Positions 1 to 7,340 of a stretch of 12,609 nucleotides of DNA are shown one piece after another. The number at the start of each line of letters is the position of its first letter. Within the stretch, counting starts at the first letter, position 1. The notes beneath the pieces were generated by a model. The model was given only the letters and a program-made list of their open reading frames with translations, was not told where the DNA came from and made no database searches. Origin of the DNA: Bacteroidales bacterium (GTDB taxonomy: Bacteria; Bacteroidota; Bacteroidia; Bacteroidales; UBA932); the NCBI GenBank assembly GCA_017538685.1, contig JAFYIK010000125.1:1-12609 (forward strand). Reading direction: 5' to 3'. Position numbers and translations under genes: made by a program.

Positions 1-92
1 CACGGTGTCGCGAGAGTGCCGCGCTCGCAAATCAAAGCCCCTGAACTCGCGCGCGTCAGGAATAGTTGAGAGGGATTTTTGCGAAGGAAAGG

Positions 93-107
93 TCAAAGTC
101 CCTTTGA
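93..107. repeat. Perfect 6-bp inverted repeat
   Basis: TCAAAG at 93-98 and CTTTGA at 102-107 form a perfect 6-bp inverted repeat around a 3-nt loop (TCC). There is no clean T-run on either side, so it is not a convincing intrinsic terminator. It could be the decayed end of an upstream transcript or chance. Confidence 0.35.
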
Positions 108-179
108 GCTTTTCAAGCAAAAACCCGAAAAGCCGCCCCGGCGCCAGCCCGGTAGCGCGCCCGCGTCCGAATCCGTCCG

Positions 180-332
180 AAGCGGCGCAAAAACAGGTAA
201 AATAAGCGCCGGCGAATGGGAAATGCACTCATTCGGCGCTAAAATAGCCAAAAACAGCGCCAAATGGAGGGAAAGCACCCGATTCGGCGCCAAAAAGTGC
301 GGTAATAGCGCCAGAAATCCGGAAAAAGAGGG
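180..332. repeat. Three degenerate 51-bp tandem repeats, each with a stem-loop
   Basis: Units at 180-230, 231-281 and 282-332 align without gaps at a 51-bp period. The shared core is a (TT)CGGCGC box, an A-rich stretch, then AGCGCC. In every unit the two boxes are inverted repeats at exactly the same spacing: GGCGC 184-188 with GCGCC 206-210, GGCGCT 235-240 with AGCGCC 256-261, and GGCGC 286-290 with GCGCC 308-312. Sequence outside the boxes has diverged. The period is a multiple of three, so a spurious open frame with a 17-residue repeat runs through it. A decayed fourth unit may lie upstream (GGCGCC 140-145, AGCGCG 154-159). The role is unknown: a decayed dispersed intergenic repeat or an array of protein-binding sites are both possible. 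Confidence 0.6.
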
Positions 333-337
333 AAAAG

Positions 338-384
338 ATCCCCGATCAGGCCGGGGATGACAATAAGGTTGGTCGGGGATGACA
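338..384. repeat. Hairpin plus 22-bp-spaced direct repeats (GGyCGGGGATGACA)
   Basis: ATCCCCG at 338-344 and CGGGGAT at 352-358 form a perfect 7-bp inverted repeat with a 7-nt loop. The right arm is part of a 14-bp element, GGCCGGGGATGACA (349-362), repeated with one difference at 371-384. A weaker third match (GTCGGGGG) follows near 392-399. There is no downstream T-run, so it is not a standard terminator on the plus strand. It looks like a dispersed intergenic repeat, but that would need a genome-wide comparison. Confidence 0.5.
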
Positions 385-465
385 GGAAAATGTCGGGGGC
401 CCGCGACGGCCGGGAGCGAAAAACCCCGAAAAGAGCGAAAAGTATCAACTATCCAAAATTATTCG

Positions 466-473
466 TATCTTTG
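466..473 (+). promoter_or_regulatory. Putative promoter -7 element (TATCTTTG) for susC-susD-susE
   Basis: TATCTTTG matches the Bacteroidota primary sigma factor -7 consensus TAnnTTTG. Transcription would begin a few bases downstream, around 477-481, leaving a leader of about 70-75 nt before the susC ATG. I found no good TTG-type -33 element 19-21 bp upstream (the bases there are GTAT/TATC), so full activity may need an activator, as is usual for PULs. The sequence TAnCTTTGGAG is shared with the second promoter in this window at 7308-7318, which supports the call. Confidence 0.55.
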
Positions 474-551
474 GAGGCTTTTAGGTGAAAATCCTGAAGA
501 CCACAGTATATTTAAGTGAACATTAACATAACCAAACAACAACTAACCTTT

Positions 552-3500
552 ATGAAAAAAGTGCTAAGCTTGGCAGTTGTGCTTCTTATCGCGTTTACTT
601 CGGTATTCGCCCAGGGCAGCTACCAGGTCTCCGGTGTCGTCTATGACGAGTACGGTCCGGCAATCGGCGTAGCAGTTATGGAACAGGGCACCTCCAATGG
701 CGTCACCACCGACTTCGACGGCGCGTTCTCAATCAAGGTGGCATCCGCAGATGCGATCATCGAGATCTCCTGCATCGGATACACCACAATGACCTTCAAG
801 GCTTCTGAAGTGCCGGCAGAGATCACCCTCTCTCCGGATGCGATTTTCCTGGATGACGTAGTCGTTATCGGTTACGGCTCCCAGTCGAAGAAGGAAGTCA
901 CCGGTTCCGTCGCCTCCCTTAAGGCAGACGACTTCAACAAGGGCGCAGTCGCCAACCCTATGGGACTTCTCCAGGGTAAGGTGGCAGGTCTTAACATCAT
1001 CAAGCAGGGCGGTGACGACCCGGCGCAGAACAACTATTCCGTTCAGCTCCGTGGTGTCGGTTCCCTCAGCGGAAGCACCGAGCCCCTCTACGTCATCGAC
1101 GGCGTGCCCGGCGGAAACCTTTCCTCCGTGCAGCCCTCCGACATCGAGTCCATCGACATCCTCAAGGATGGTTCAGCAGCTGCTATCTACGGTACCCGTG
1201 CCAACGCTGGCGTTATCCTCATCACCACCCGCAGGGGCAACAAAGACGGCGCTTTCTCCGCTGATTACGCAGGCAATGTCAGCGTCGGTTTCGTGACCAA
1301 CATCCCTCGCGTCCTGAACGCTCAGGAGTACCGCGACTACATCGTGGCGAAGGGAATGGGCACCGACTTCGGCGGAAACACAGACTGGATCAAGGCGATC
1401 TCCCGCAACCCGGTTTCGCACTCCCACAACGTGTCCATAGCCGGCGGCACCAAGGACTTCAACTACCGCGCATCGGTCAACTACCGTAACGTGCAGGGTA
1501 TTGCCAGGAAGAGCGACTTCGACGAAGTCAACGGCCGTTTCGCTGCTGACCAGAAGGCACTCAAGGGCAAGCTCAACATCTCCTACGACTTCTCCTGGCA
1601 GAGGGCCGATAAGAACTGGGCCAACTACGACAACTTCAACCAGGCCATCCGTTCGAACCCTACGATGCCTATCAGGTCCGATGACGAAAAGTTCGTCAAG
1701 TACGGCGGTTACTATGAGAGCGATAACTTCTACACACGTAACCCTGTGTCCGACCTCGAGCAGACCGAGAACCAGCAGAAAGACGAGAACGTGATCGGAT
1801 CCGTCAGGGCCACCCTGGACATCATCCCGGGCCTGAAGTTCACCACATTCTACTCTATTCAGGACAACACCTCCTGGAACGGTAAATTCCAGGCCAGCAC
1901 CCTCCGCGCAGTGTCCGGTAAGGACGGTGTAGCTTCCCAGAGCTACAACTCAAATGTCCAGCAGGTTATGGAGAACACCCTTAACTATATGGGCAGCACC
2001 GGCAGGCACAACTATCAGTTCCTGCTTGGTCAGAGCTACCAGACCGACCTCAGCCAGGGCTTCTACGCAATGAACTCCAAGTTCCCTCTCGACAAGCTTC
2101 TTTACAACAATATGGAGCTCGGCGAGGGTAAGCTCTCCGGTAAGAACAGCGACGCGAACATCACCTCCTATAAGTACAAGGACAAACTCGCATCGTTCTT
2201 CGTCCGTGGACTCTACAACTACGACGGCAAGTACTTCCTCAGCGCCAGCGCCCGTCTGGAGGGTTCCTCCAAGTTCGGTTCCAAGGCCAACAAGGTCCTT
2301 GGCCCTTGGGGTCTCTTCCCTTCACTCTCCGCCAGCTGGAATATGACCGAGGAAGACTTTATGAAGGATATCGCCTGGCTGGACGAACTCAAACTCCGTG
2401 CTGGCTACGGTGTCACCGGTAATATGCCCGGCGGCCACTATCTGTATATGATGCTCGTCGGCCCCGGCAGCAACTACATCTTCTCGGACGGAGAGTTCAT
2501 CCTTCCTTGGGGTCCTCAGACCAATGTCAACGAGTACATCCGCTGGGAGGAGAAGCACGAAACCAACCTCGGAGTTGACTTCTCTATGCTCGAAGGCCGC
2601 ATCACCGGTACGGTGGACGGATACTTCCGCAACACCACCAACCTCCTTTGGGAGTACGACGTTCCGCTCACCGGCGGCAATGTCTCCGCAAAGAAGTGGG
2701 ATAACTACGGACAGATCCACAACTACGGTATCGAGGCCAGCGTGAACGGCGTCATTATGAAGAACCGCGACCTCGAGTGGACCGCGGGCTTCAACGCCGC
2801 CTGGAACCGCAACCGCGTGGTCCGTATCACCGGCGAGGCCTACGGCAACTACGACGAAAACGGCAACCTCATCGCCAGCTATATGAACACCGGTTACATC
2901 TCCTCCGGAGACGGTGAGACCGGCAACTACGTGATGAGGCTTGTTGAAGGCGAGGCTGTGGGTAACTTCTACGGTTACAAGTATATGGGTATCCAGAGCA
3001 CCGGCGAATGGGTTTTCGAATCCAACACCGGCGGTCCGACCAAGAACCCTACCGATAACGACAAGCGTGTCCTCGGCAACGCGTTCCCTCTCCTCACCCT
3101 CGGTTTCAACACCGCTCTGAGGTATAAGAACTTCGACGTGTCGATGAACTTCCGCGGCCAGATCGGCGGTCTCATCTTCAATGAAACCCGCTACTTCTAC
3201 GAGAACACCCGTGGTACCGAGAACGTTCTCCTCTCCTGCTTCAGCGGAGAGCCCGAGAAACTTACCCACTGGGTGGACAACCCCTCGGCAAAGAACGCCT
3301 CCCTGCGTTACTTCTCCGACTTCTATCTTGAGGACGCTTCCTACCTGAAGCTCAACGACCTCACCATCGGCTGGACTCCTCAGCTCAAGGGCGAGGTGGC
3401 GGAGTACATCCACAACCTCAGGGTCTTCCTCAACGCCCAGAACCTCTTCACACTCACTGGTTACCAGGGCCACGATCCTTCCACAGTCTCGATGTCCGGC

Positions 3501-3578
3501 CTTGCTCCGGGCTTCGACGGCCGTTCGTATTATCCCACCCAGAGGACCTTCAGCCTCGGTGTCAACCTTAACTTCTAA
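552..3578 (+). CDS. susC: SusC-like TonB-dependent outer membrane transporter
   Basis: This is a 1008-residue TonB-dependent receptor of the SusC/RagA family, which imports oligosaccharides across the outer membrane with energy from TonB-ExbBD. The N-terminus has a Sec signal peptide (MKK, hydrophobic stretch, cleavage probably after VFA at residue 20). Next come a carboxypeptidase-D-regulatory-like beta-sandwich (about 24-95), a TonB-box-like stretch DDVVVIGYG (101-109), a plug domain (about 115-225, with LLQGKVAG, PLYVIDGVPGG and IYGTRANAGVILITT-type motifs) and a C-terminal beta-barrel ending in phenylalanine, typical of outer membrane barrels. I chose the ATG at 552 over an in-frame GTG at 516 because the signal peptide starts exactly there and an A-rich leader precedes it. 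susD follows after 13 bp. Length is normal. The starch specificity is inferred from the neighbouring GH13 genes, not from SusC itself. Confidence 0.95.
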   Translation: MKKVLSLAVVLLIAFTSVFAQGSYQVSGVVYDEYGPAIGVAVMEQGTSNGVTTDFDGAFSIKVASADAIIEISCIGYTTMTFKASEVPAEITLSPDAIFLDDVVVIGYGSQSKKEVTGSVASLKADDFNKGAVANPMGLLQGKVAGLNIIKQGGDDPAQNNYSVQLRGVGSLSGSTEPLYVIDGVPGGNLSSVQPSDIESIDILKDGSAAAIYGTRANAGVILITTRRGNKDGAFSADYAGNVSVGFVTNIPRVLNAQEYRDYIVAKGMGTDFGGNTDWIKAISRNPVSHSHNVSIAGGTKDFNYRASVNYRNVQGIARKSDFDEVNGRFAADQKALKGKLNISYDFSWQRADKNWANYDNFNQAIRSNPTMPIRSDDEKFVKYGGYYESDNFYTRNPVSDLEQTENQQKDENVIGSVRATLDIIPGLKFTTFYSIQDNTSWNGKFQASTLRAVSGKDGVASQSYNSNVQQVMENTLNYMGSTGRHNYQFLLGQSYQTDLSQGFYAMNSKFPLDKLLYNNMELGEGKLSGKNSDANITSYKYKDKLASFFVRGLYNYDGKYFLSASARLEGSSKFGSKANKVLGPWGLFPSLSASWNMTEEDFMKDIAWLDELKLRAGYGVTGNMPGGHYLYMMLVGPGSNYIFSDGEFILPWGPQTNVNEYIRWEEKHETNLGVDFSMLEGRITGTVDGYFRNTTNLLWEYDVPLTGGNVSAKKWDNYGQIHNYGIEASVNGVIMKNRDLEWTAGFNAAWNRNRVVRITGEAYGNYDENGNLIASYMNTGYISSGDGETGNYVMRLVEGEAVGNFYGYKYMGIQSTGEWVFESNTGGPTKNPTDNDKRVLGNAFPLLTLGFNTALRYKNFDVSMNFRGQIGGLIFNETRYFYENTRGTENVLLSCFSGEPEKLTHWVDNPSAKNASLRYFSDFYLEDASYLKLNDLTIGWTPQLKGEVAEYIHNLRVFLNAQNLFTLTGYQGHDPSTVSMSGLAPGFDGRSYYPTQRTFSLGVNLNF

Positions 3579-3591
3579 AGATTGAAAGGAT

Positions 3592-5172
3592 ATGAAAAAG
3601 ATATATACTATTGTTCTTGCAGTCCTTGGTCTTGGAGCAGTCGCCTGCACAGACCTTTCTCCGGAAGTTTACACCGATGTCCGGAAAGAGGACTATTTCC
3701 AGACCACATCCCAGTTTGGAACCCTCATCGCCAACGCATATTCGCAGCTTGCAGGCGAGTACGGCTATGTCTATCGTGAGGGCTACTGGAGCCTTCAGGA
3801 ATACACCACCGACGAGGTGGTCGTTCCTACCCGCGGAACCGACTGGTTCGACGGCGGCGTGCCGCAGGCTATGCATATGCACACCTGGGGCAGCAACACC
3901 CGCGACATCAACAACGGATGGAGCTTCGCCTATGGCGGCGTGACCAAGTGCAACACCGTTATCGACAACATCAAGATGATTGCCGGCGATGACGAAAGCG
4001 CTTACACCCCGGTTCAGAAAGCAGGTCTCGCAGAGGCCAAGATCCTCCGCGCCTTCTATCACCTCCTCGCAATGGACGTCTACGGCAATGTCCACATCGA
4101 CGACGGCAAGCACGTCGACGACAAGGGCAACGTTGTTCAGCTCACCCGCCAGGAAGTATTCGACTGGATTGTCAGCGAACTCAAGGAGAACCTCGTGCTG
4201 GTGGAGGACAAAGTCCGCTACGGCTCGATGACCCGCCCCGTCGCCTATATGATTCTTGCAAAACTTTATCTCAACGCCGAGGTCTACACCGGCACTCCTC
4301 ACTGGAAAGAGGCTGAAGACTATTGCGACAGCATCATTAACGGCAGTTACTACGACCTCAACGCGGACTATTTCGACGCATTCAAGACCAACAACACGAG
4401 CAATCAGGAGATCATCTTCCCTATCGTGTTCGACGGCGTGTATGCAAACGGCAATATGTTCCACGTGATGACCCAGCACTACTCGATGCGCGACGTGTTC
4501 GGTTTCACCACCGACTGTTGGAACGGCCCTTGCACCCTCGGAGCTTTCTACGACAGCTACGACGACAAAGATGTCCGCAAGAACCAGTGGTTCGTCGGCC
4601 CCGTCTATGACACCAAGACCGACTGGCAGACCATCATCTACAACCGCGCAAGCTGGACAGGCAAGCAGATAGAGTGGACTCACGGCGAGAGCACCTTCAA
4701 GGTGAATATCGTCAAGGACCTCACCACCATCGAAGACCCTACCGCTGCCAACTCCTGCGAGGGCGCCCGCTTCTTCAAGTTCCAGTTCGAGAACGGCATC
4801 GCACACCACGCAGACTCCGACTTCCCCATCTACCGCTATGCCGACGTCCTTCTTATGAAGGCTGAGGCTCGTATGAGGCAGGCTAACGGCGCAGTGGATG
4901 CCACCACCCTTGAACTTATCAACAAGGTGCATACCCGTGCTGGTCTCGCAGCCTACACTGCCGACCAGATCACCTACGACGAGCTCCTTGCAGAGCGCGG
5001 ACGTGAACTTGCCTGGGAAGGACATCGTCGCGACGACCTTATCCGCTTCGGCAAGTTCGGCGGTGAGTGGCAGTTCAAGGAGGCAAGTGACAAGAACCAC
5101 GAAATATTCCCTATCCCTGATTGGGTACGCGACGGCGCTCCCGGTGTGTACACCCAGAATCCCGGATATTAA
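3592..5172 (+). CDS. susD: SusD-like surface glycan-binding lipoprotein
   Basis: This 526-residue RagB/SusD-family protein forms the lid of the SusC channel and captures oligosaccharides at the cell surface. It has a lipoprotein signal with the lipidated cysteine probably at residue 19 (GAVAC). The SusD N-terminal region follows, then the TPR-like helical core (EAKILRAFYHLLAMDVYG, RPVAYMILAKLYLNAEVY). The typical C-terminal blocks are FPIYRYADVLLMKAEAR, NKVHTRAGL and ERGRELAWEGHRRDDLIRFG, the most recognisable SusD signature. The start is preceded by a purine-rich GAAAGG close to the ATG, 13 bp after the susC stop, so the two are co-transcribed and possibly coupled. Length is normal and nothing appears broken. 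The ligand cannot be read from sequence; starch or maltodextrin is inferred from context. Confidence 0.95.
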   Translation: MKKIYTIVLAVLGLGAVACTDLSPEVYTDVRKEDYFQTTSQFGTLIANAYSQLAGEYGYVYREGYWSLQEYTTDEVVVPTRGTDWFDGGVPQAMHMHTWGSNTRDINNGWSFAYGGVTKCNTVIDNIKMIAGDDESAYTPVQKAGLAEAKILRAFYHLLAMDVYGNVHIDDGKHVDDKGNVVQLTRQEVFDWIVSELKENLVLVEDKVRYGSMTRPVAYMILAKLYLNAEVYTGTPHWKEAEDYCDSIINGSYYDLNADYFDAFKTNNTSNQEIIFPIVFDGVYANGNMFHVMTQHYSMRDVFGFTTDCWNGPCTLGAFYDSYDDKDVRKNQWFVGPVYDTKTDWQTIIYNRASWTGKQIEWTHGESTFKVNIVKDLTTIEDPTAANSCEGARFFKFQFENGIAHHADSDFPIYRYADVLLMKAEARMRQANGAVDATTLELINKVHTRAGLAAYTADQITYDELLAERGRELAWEGHRRDDLIRFGKFGGEWQFKEASDKNHEIFPIPDWVRDGAPGVYTQNPGY

Positions 5173-5237
5173 TGGATAGTTACTAATCCTAAATAATTAC
5201 AAACCATTTTAATCACTTTTTTTATTAACAAACAATT
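5173..5237 (+). other. AT-rich susD-susE intergenic leader
   Basis: This 65-bp gap is strikingly AT-rich compared with the surrounding genes and includes a run of seven T (5217-5223) followed by ATTAACAAACAATT just before the start codon. There is no hairpin ahead of the T-run and no TAnnTTTG element, so I read it as neither a terminator nor a promoter. An unstructured A/T-rich leader of this type is consistent with Shine-Dalgarno-independent, efficient initiation in Bacteroidota and may raise translation of the downstream binding protein. Confidence 0.45.
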
Positions 5238-7229
5238 ATGAAAAAAATCTTTTCATTTTTTGCTATTGCCGCAATGGCAATGTTCGCTTTCTCCTGCGGC
5301 GAGAAGGACAATCCGAACAAGCCCGACGATATCGACAATATCGTTGAGGACGGCGTCTATGTGATGCTTGGCGACAAGTTCGAGGCTACTTATGCAATGT
5401 CCGCCGGAACAAACGAGGCCGACAATCAGTCCGCTCGTGACGGTATGTTCGAGAAGTACATCGTTCTCGATGCAAACCAGGAGTTCACCCTCGCTTGGAA
5501 GGCTGGCGACAGGACCATCAAGTACGGTGCTCAGCTCGCAGAGTTCACCCCTGCAGAACTTACCGGTGTCTATGACAGCAACCCTGCAACTCCCGTTCTT
5601 AAGGGAGCTCTTGTGGAAGGCGACAACGCTCCGAAGATGAAGGCTGCAAAGAAGGCCCTCTATCACATCGTTCTCGACCTCAACAAGGATAGCAAACTTG
5701 ACAACGCTCAGATTCTCGTTGCCGAGGCTCAGTACGGCGTGCGTGGCGGTATGAACAGCTGGGGCTTCACCCCTCTCGAGGTTGGTGAGCTTTCCAACGC
5801 CGGTACCACCTACACCCTTACCGGACAGGAGCTTGGTAACAACGGAGACTTCAAGTTCGCTTACAACGCAGCTTGGAAGATCACTCTCGACGCAGAAGGC
5901 GCAGTCAAGGCCAACACCAACCTCGGCTGGGCAGAGAACAAGAAGGACCTCGCCCCTGGTGGAGCGAACATCGTCTGCGCAGACGGCGCCGGCAAGTACA
6001 AGGTGACCCTCACCTTCAAGCTCGCAGGTGGCCCTGTAGGCGACTCTTTCTCCTACAAACTCGAGCAGGAGTCCAAGGCTGACTATCCCGCTGCCATCTA
6101 TATGATCGGTGCAGCCTGGGGTGCTTGGAACTGGGAGTCCGACGGTGTCGTTGAGCTTCAGCACATCTCCGCCGGTGGCGATCCTAAGGATGGCTGCTTC
6201 GCGGTTACCCGCTACTTCAAGGCTGACGACGGCTTCAAGTTCGCAACCGCTAAGGATTGGGGCAAGGCATTTGCCAATATGGGCAACGACCCTACAACTG
6301 TCACCTACGACAACGATGGCAACATCCACGTCCCTGCTGACGGTCTCTACACCATCACTCTCGACTTCACCACTGGCACTATGACCCTTACTGAGGGCAA
6401 GCTCTTCGGTATCGGCGACGCATTCGGCGGCTGGAACGCAGTTGAAGGCACCGTGAACGCTGACGGAACCGCTTCCATCACCACCACCGCTGCCGGCAAC
6501 ATCCGCACCTACGCTCCTTGCGCATTCGACTGGTGGCAGCACGAGTTCCAGCCTACCTCTGACGGCAAGATCGCTTACCGTGAGGGCGCCGAGCTCGAAG
6601 GCTTCGCAGTTGAGGCTGGCGTGACCGTGACCTACGACTTCAACGCTGGCACCGCCACCGTTGGCGCAGCTTTCGAACCCGCTATCACACTCGACGGCGA
6701 TATGAGCGACTGGGCCGACTATGAGGCTATCGAGAACGATGGTACCATCAAGGCGTGGAAATACGCTTACGATGAGAAATACATCTATTTCTACTACCTT
6801 CTCGACTCTTCCGACATCAAGGATAAGGACGGCTCCTACAACTGGAGGCGTTACATCTTCATTGGTTTCGACACCGACAACAACGCAGAGACCGGTATGA
6901 CCTCCGGCCAGCCTGCAGGTATGACTATTGCCGGCATCGAGGCTATCGCTTCTCTTTATCCTTTCAGAGGAACTGTTCCCGAGGGACAGACTTATCCTGA
7001 AGGCGTTGAGTTCGTGAACGGCGCTGACGAGCAGGGTGACATCGAGTGCCCCGCTGGCACCGCTACCGGCGCAAAGGTTTCTGCATTTGGATATCGCGAC
7101 GGAGCAGTTGCTCACCTTGAGGTTGCTATCGCAAGGGAAGCTCTCGGTAATCCTGCAGCAGGCACCATCAATGTCCAGCACTCATTCAGCTGGAACCTGA
7201 CCGCAGCAACTCCTATCACTATCGAGTAA
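5238..7229 (+). CDS. SusE/SusF-position surface glycan-binding lipoprotein with CBM9-like C-terminus
   Basis: This 663-residue lipoprotein (signal MKKIFSFF..., cysteine at residue 20 in AFSC, followed by acidic GEKDN) sits in the SusE/F position after susD. It has no enzyme motifs and looks modular: an N-terminal beta-domain (about 35-163), then three related SusE/F-type starch-binding-like repeats beginning near YGVRGGMNSWG (about 166), AIYMIGAAWGAWNW (about 285) and LFGIGDAFGGWN (about 388), each with the G-x-x-x-x-W aromatic platform pattern. From about 480 the sequence changes to a CBM9-like fold (ITLDGDMSDWADYEAI, then DEKYIYFYYLL and FIGFDTDNNAETG). The likely job is to hold polysaccharide on the cell surface for SusG and SusC. 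It is the last gene of the first unit, followed directly by an intrinsic terminator. Family assignment is by motif and synteny; the CBM9-like part is less certain. Confidence 0.8.
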   Translation: MKKIFSFFAIAAMAMFAFSCGEKDNPNKPDDIDNIVEDGVYVMLGDKFEATYAMSAGTNEADNQSARDGMFEKYIVLDANQEFTLAWKAGDRTIKYGAQLAEFTPAELTGVYDSNPATPVLKGALVEGDNAPKMKAAKKALYHIVLDLNKDSKLDNAQILVAEAQYGVRGGMNSWGFTPLEVGELSNAGTTYTLTGQELGNNGDFKFAYNAAWKITLDAEGAVKANTNLGWAENKKDLAPGGANIVCADGAGKYKVTLTFKLAGGPVGDSFSYKLEQESKADYPAAIYMIGAAWGAWNWESDGVVELQHISAGGDPKDGCFAVTRYFKADDGFKFATAKDWGKAFANMGNDPTTVTYDNDGNIHVPADGLYTITLDFTTGTMTLTEGKLFGIGDAFGGWNAVEGTVNADGTASITTTAAGNIRTYAPCAFDWWQHEFQPTSDGKIAYREGAELEGFAVEAGVTVTYDFNAGTATVGAAFEPAITLDGDMSDWADYEAIENDGTIKAWKYAYDEKYIYFYYLLDSSDIKDKDGSYNWRRYIFIGFDTDNNAETGMTSGQPAGMTIAGIEAIASLYPFRGTVPEGQTYPEGVEFVNGADEQGDIECPAGTATGAKVSAFGYRDGAVAHLEVAIAREALGNPAAGTINVQHSFSWNLTAATPITIE

Positions 7230-7253
7230 GAGTACTCCTCACAAGGTTATTTC

Positions 7254-7283
7254 AAGGCCTCCGGATTTCCGGGGGCCTTTTTT
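7254..7283 (+). terminator. Rho-independent terminator after the susE-like gene
   Basis: AAGGCCTCCGG (7254-7264) pairs with CCGGGGGCCTT (7269-7279), an 11-bp stem with one G-U wobble and a 4-nt ATTT loop. It is followed by continuous T from 7278 to 7283. It lies 25 bp after the stop codon of the susE-like gene and just before the second promoter, so it should end or strongly attenuate transcription from the susC promoter. Confidence 0.9.
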
Positions 7284-7315
7284 ATTGTTTATCATAAGGC
7301 TTTTTGCTAACTTTG
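7284..7315 (+). promoter_or_regulatory. Putative promoter for the susG-cotH-GH13 unit
   Basis: TAACTTTG at 7308-7315 matches the Bacteroidota -7 consensus TAnnTTTG, and ATTG at 7284-7287 sits 20 nt upstream as a -33 element, the expected spacing. Transcription would begin about 7319-7322, giving a leader of only about 20 nt before the ATG at 7341. The 11-bp stretch TAACTTTGGAG differs by one base from the promoter of the susC unit. It lies immediately after the terminator, which supports an independent second transcription unit. Confidence 0.7.
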
Positions 7316-7340
7316 GAGATTGACCAACTAATAACCGGAT

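Larger units (their letters stand above)
1..465. other. Non-coding region upstream of the PUL
   Basis: I see no convincing gene here. Short open frames exist on both strands, but none has a plausible start context or recognisable domain, and their amino-acid content simply mirrors the repeats beneath them. The stretch contains small inverted repeats (CCTGA 40-44 with TCAGG 56-60; TCAAAG 93-98 with CTTTGA 102-107), a tandem repeat cluster at 180-332, a hairpin at 338-358 and two copies of a GGyCGGGGATGACA element. It ends in the promoter of the susC unit. No tRNA, rRNA or CRISPR structure was recognised. The gene to the left lies outside the window, so its end and terminator cannot be assigned. 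Confidence 0.7.

Noticed and set aside
180..332. The repeats as a CRISPR array
   Set aside because: Units are degenerate, lack identical direct repeats separated by unique spacers, and no cas gene is nearby.
79..360. A 93-codon frame with 17-residue repeats upstream of susC
   Set aside because: It tracks the 51-bp DNA repeats, has no good start context, and other frames on both strands are equally open. No hydrophobic core or known motif is present.
516..551. In-frame GTG at 516 as the susC start, adding 12 residues
   Set aside because: The signal peptide begins exactly at the ATG at 552, and an extension ahead of MKKVL would weaken it. The upstream bases look like an A-rich untranslated leader.
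2322..5100. Long minus-strand open frames (2322-3650 and 3568-5100) antisense to susC and susD
   Set aside because: Same codon-bias effect in GC-rich sequence; the translations are low-complexity in V, A, E and G and match no family I know.
5173..5237. A promoter or terminator between susD and the susE-like gene
   Set aside because: No TAnnTTTG element and no hairpin before the T-run, so co-transcription with susCD is the simpler reading.
5253..7181. A 642-codon open frame on the minus strand covering almost all of the susE-like gene
   Set aside because: It has no domain, no signal and no promoter. It exists because the plus-strand gene rarely uses the codons whose complements are stops in that phase. 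The plus-strand product has clear lipoprotein and binding-domain features.
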